Assembly: GCF_000002425.4 (NCBI RefSeq)
Contig: NC_037262.1
Location: 2,300,080-2,364,079 of the forward strand
DNA: 64,000 nt
Direction of reading: 5' to 3'
Source: Physcomitrium patens
Lineage: Eukaryota > Streptophyta > Bryopsida > Funariales > Funariaceae
The position numbers were made by a program, and so were the translations under genes. Below the pieces are notes generated by a model. The model ran no database searches. It worked only from the letters and a program-made list of their open reading frames with translations, and had not been told where the DNA came from. Every line of letters starts with the position of its first letter. Within the stretch, counting starts at the first letter, position 1. Shown piece by piece: positions 61,619 through 64,000 of this stretch.

Positions 61619-62280
61619 AAAACGAACTAAGAAGTTTCCCATGCAACCCAAAGGGGTTATTTTACAATCGGATGGATGAAGATGACGATGCTCCAATCAG
61701 CCGGAAACAGTTCATCCATCCAAATGAAGCGCAACCCTCAGCCACGATTAGTGTAACCCGTCGAAATGATTGCACGTGACCCCCACGAATGACGACGTGG
61801 CACTCCGCAAGTCCAAATTAGTCCCCCACGTCGCCAACGTGCCAACTCGGATGGCATCTCACGCGAAACTCCTGATCCGATATCCCACGGTCCCGATGGC
61901 ACGGTGGGGTCATCGGACGGTGAGCTGCAGTCCATCGGAAGACGGCAGTCGTGTTGCGACCGGCATTGTTCATAAATGGCCGATTCCATCGGACGGGCTC
62001 ACTGAATCGGAGAACGATCCGACGGCGGCGAGGGCTGTGGCGCCTCCCCAGTCCAGTTTGAAAAGCTGGCGACGGGGTCGACCGAGGAATCGGCGGGGCC
62101 GGGTCGGGTCTGATGTCGGGAGAGGGTCCGTTGGGTTAGGTGTACAAATCTTGAATGCTGAGCTGGACAAATCTAATTTGGTGAACTTGGCAAAGTACAC
62201 GTGGACGGGGTCGTGTTCACACTCTATGTGGATGCCCATCGTTGGACCCACAATTGTCTCCTCGTTCTGTTAACTTTCAC
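61619..62280. promoter_or_regulatory. GC-rich, ACGT/G-box-dense stretch, possible promoter
   Basis: High GC for this neighbourhood. It contains CACGTG at 61773-61778 and 62198-62203, and further ACGT cores at about 61796, 61828 and 61837, the core bound by plant bZIP and bHLH factors. Long ORFs on both strands (61770-62273 plus, 61970-62251 minus) are the kind expected from GC-rich DNA and show no domain. No gene start was recognised on either side, so the controlled gene, if any, is unknown or lost. Confidence 0.35.
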
Positions 62281-64000
62281 AAATGCTTTTTGGCACAAGG
62301 TTGAGTTTTCTCTTCCATAATGTACACAAACATTCATCAAATTAAGAACAATAATACATGTTTGAAATAATACAGAAAATTTTATTTCACGGTTGTGTTA
62401 ACAACCCTAAACCCTAAACCTAACGTATTTTCTGAAATTGATTCTCGGTCTAGATTTGTATGATACGTGTACATGTATACATGTACATTTATTTAACTTG
62501 TAGAATGATTACATATATTATTACTTTCTACAGTGTATAGTGAATTGATGTGCCATTTGCTGTTGATACAATTAATACTCCTAGATGTTGTAGTTTGTCA
62601 GAAAACAAATAAAAATATACTGTAAATATTTCCAATAAATGTGCTGTTGTATGGAGTTCAAATACTACATGCTTTTTAGAATACATATATATCTTTAAAA
62701 CGTGTAGTGTTTTTTTATGAAACATTTTATTGCACAACACTTATAATGTTTTTGGATGATCCTGTATCATTTACAATAATAATAATAATCATAATAATAG
62801 TGTTAATTTTAATAAATATAAGTCATGGGGATAGGATTTTGTTACAATCCAACAAAGTAATAACCAGACGATAAAAAATCTTTAGTTGTCGTTCTTGGAT
62901 TTCATGGTTTGCTTTTAATTGTTATTTTCTATTCAATTATAATTTACTAAATGTCATTCATGTTTTCAATATGTTCATCTTCATCAAACATGCAATAGTA
63001 TCATAATCACTATCCTTGCTTTTTTGCAATGAAATTACTTCTATTTGTATTATGACTGCAATAATAAGTATTATCAGACATTCATCACCAAAAAGTTCAA
63101 TTATCACATGAAAAACTAAACACAATGAAAAAACTAAATAAGATTGTATCTTGTTGTTTGGATATTATCTTATCATATCACATTTGTAGATCCTAAAATC
63201 CACAAAAAAATGAATATTTGATACTAGATTGCTGCTTTAGTAATTTTTCAATTAAATACTCACTTTTATATTAAATGTTCAAATAAAATTTCTGCAATTT
63301 TTTGATTTTCTTAAGGTTCAACGATTCCTTTTATGTCTCAACGATTTTCTAAATGGCTCAATGATTCCTTCTATGCTTAAATGCATTGAATTGAACAATC
63401 ATAAATGCCTTTTCAAAGATAAAGGCACATACAAAAGAAACTGATGAAAACATTTGTTTCATATGGATGTCTTCAGCAAACATTACAACAACTTGCAATG
63501 CAAAAATTAGGACGAAAATCACTAACATTGTTAATTTGATAGTTGTAAATTTTTATTAATGATCCTTACAATTTGAAATTGTGTATCTATAATAGTTATA
63601 GTACTAATGAGGAATTAATTATGTACATTTTTTTCCTCCTTTCAATAATCACATTTCAAAACACAAAAGAATTCCAAAAACCAAATCAAGTCTATCAAAA
63701 TGGCAAATAAATTTTAAAGTCATAGTTGTTCTTCATTGAAAGTTTTCATGTGCCACATGTAATTTTGACTTATAAATTACATCCAAGTTAGTTAAGATAT
63801 TAATTTAGAAATTTCATAGTATTATTTCAAGTCTAGGCGTGATAATTGTGTAAAAACTCGACATGTATTTACAAACATGACAGTTATAACAAATGTCCTT
63901 ATAAACAACAAATGAATGAAAATGGATGAAATTAGGGTGTATATACCATACCAATCTTATTTAGCTTTGATTCTTGAAATTTCATTTAACCTATAAAGAT
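62281..64000. other. AT-rich intergenic DNA
   Basis: No ORF with recognisable content, and dense stops in all frames. It holds a short telomere-type repeat at 62403-62423 and short AAT runs near 62778-62800. Confidence 0.6.
62403..62423 (+). repeat. Short interstitial telomere-type repeat
   Basis: AACCCTAAACCCTAAACCTAA, about three CCCTAAA units with one decayed. It could be a telo-box cluster or an interstitial telomeric scar. Confidence 0.7.

Noticed and set aside
61770-62273. 167-codon plus-strand ORF
   Set aside because: GC-rich DNA with open frames on both strands, no domain, and an Arg/Gly/Ser composition expected by chance.

Overview
This window is plant nuclear DNA, most likely from a moss (Physcomitrium patens or a relative). 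It holds intron-rich nuclear genes for plant-type proteins: the Mg-chelatase subunit ChlI with a transit-peptide-like N-terminus, a CBP60 protein, V-ATPase subunit H, ribosomal protein P2 and NF-YC. These sit in gene islands of moderate GC, separated by very AT-rich deserts full of (TA)n and (A)n runs and decayed LTR retrotransposons. The species is an inference from style and gene content; no marker in the window fixes it.

Layout. 1-1081 is a strongly decayed 3' end plus LTR of a Ty3/gypsy element of the same family as the intact-ended one at 51-57 kb. 1.1-5.4 kb is an AT-rich desert. 5.5-7.4 kb is a GC-richer, coding-like island that I could not resolve into a gene. All six confidently modelled host genes are on the minus strand: CBP60 (8545-12151), V-ATPase subunit H (15348-19220), ribosomal protein P2 (25504-26309), NF-YC (28145-29342), Mg-chelatase ChlI (33137-34726) and an intronless MLKL-like pseudokinase candidate (37819-39660). 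Splice sites were placed by eye, using GT/AG, phase continuity and family sequence.

Between V-ATPase H and P2, at 21939-22922 on the plus strand, lies a single reading frame broken by only two TAG codons. Its product matches, in order, several conserved blocks of the second-largest RNA polymerase subunit (RPB2/beta) but is very divergent and lacks both ends. A relic of a giant-virus (NCLDV)-like insertion is my preferred, unproven reading. It is the most unusual item in the window.

42-49.4 kb is mostly AT-rich, with a small island at 45.8-47.7 kb containing an unrecognised acidic ORF. 49461-61613 is an old Ty1/copia retrotransposon (272-bp LTRs about 10% diverged, TSD TCTAC). A younger Ty3/gypsy chromovirus (51293-57648; LTRs 545/544 bp and about 99% identical; TSD TGCGC) has inserted into it just before its protease motif. 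The gypsy element carries gag, pol with a C-terminal chromodomain, and an additional coding-like segment between pol and the 3' LTR. 61.6-62.3 kb is a GC-rich, G-box-dense stretch with no recognisable gene, and the rest to 64 kb is AT-rich.

The host genes serve unrelated housekeeping or regulatory roles (chlorophyll synthesis, vacuolar acidification, translation, CCAAT-box transcription, calmodulin/defence signalling), so no pathway cluster is evident.
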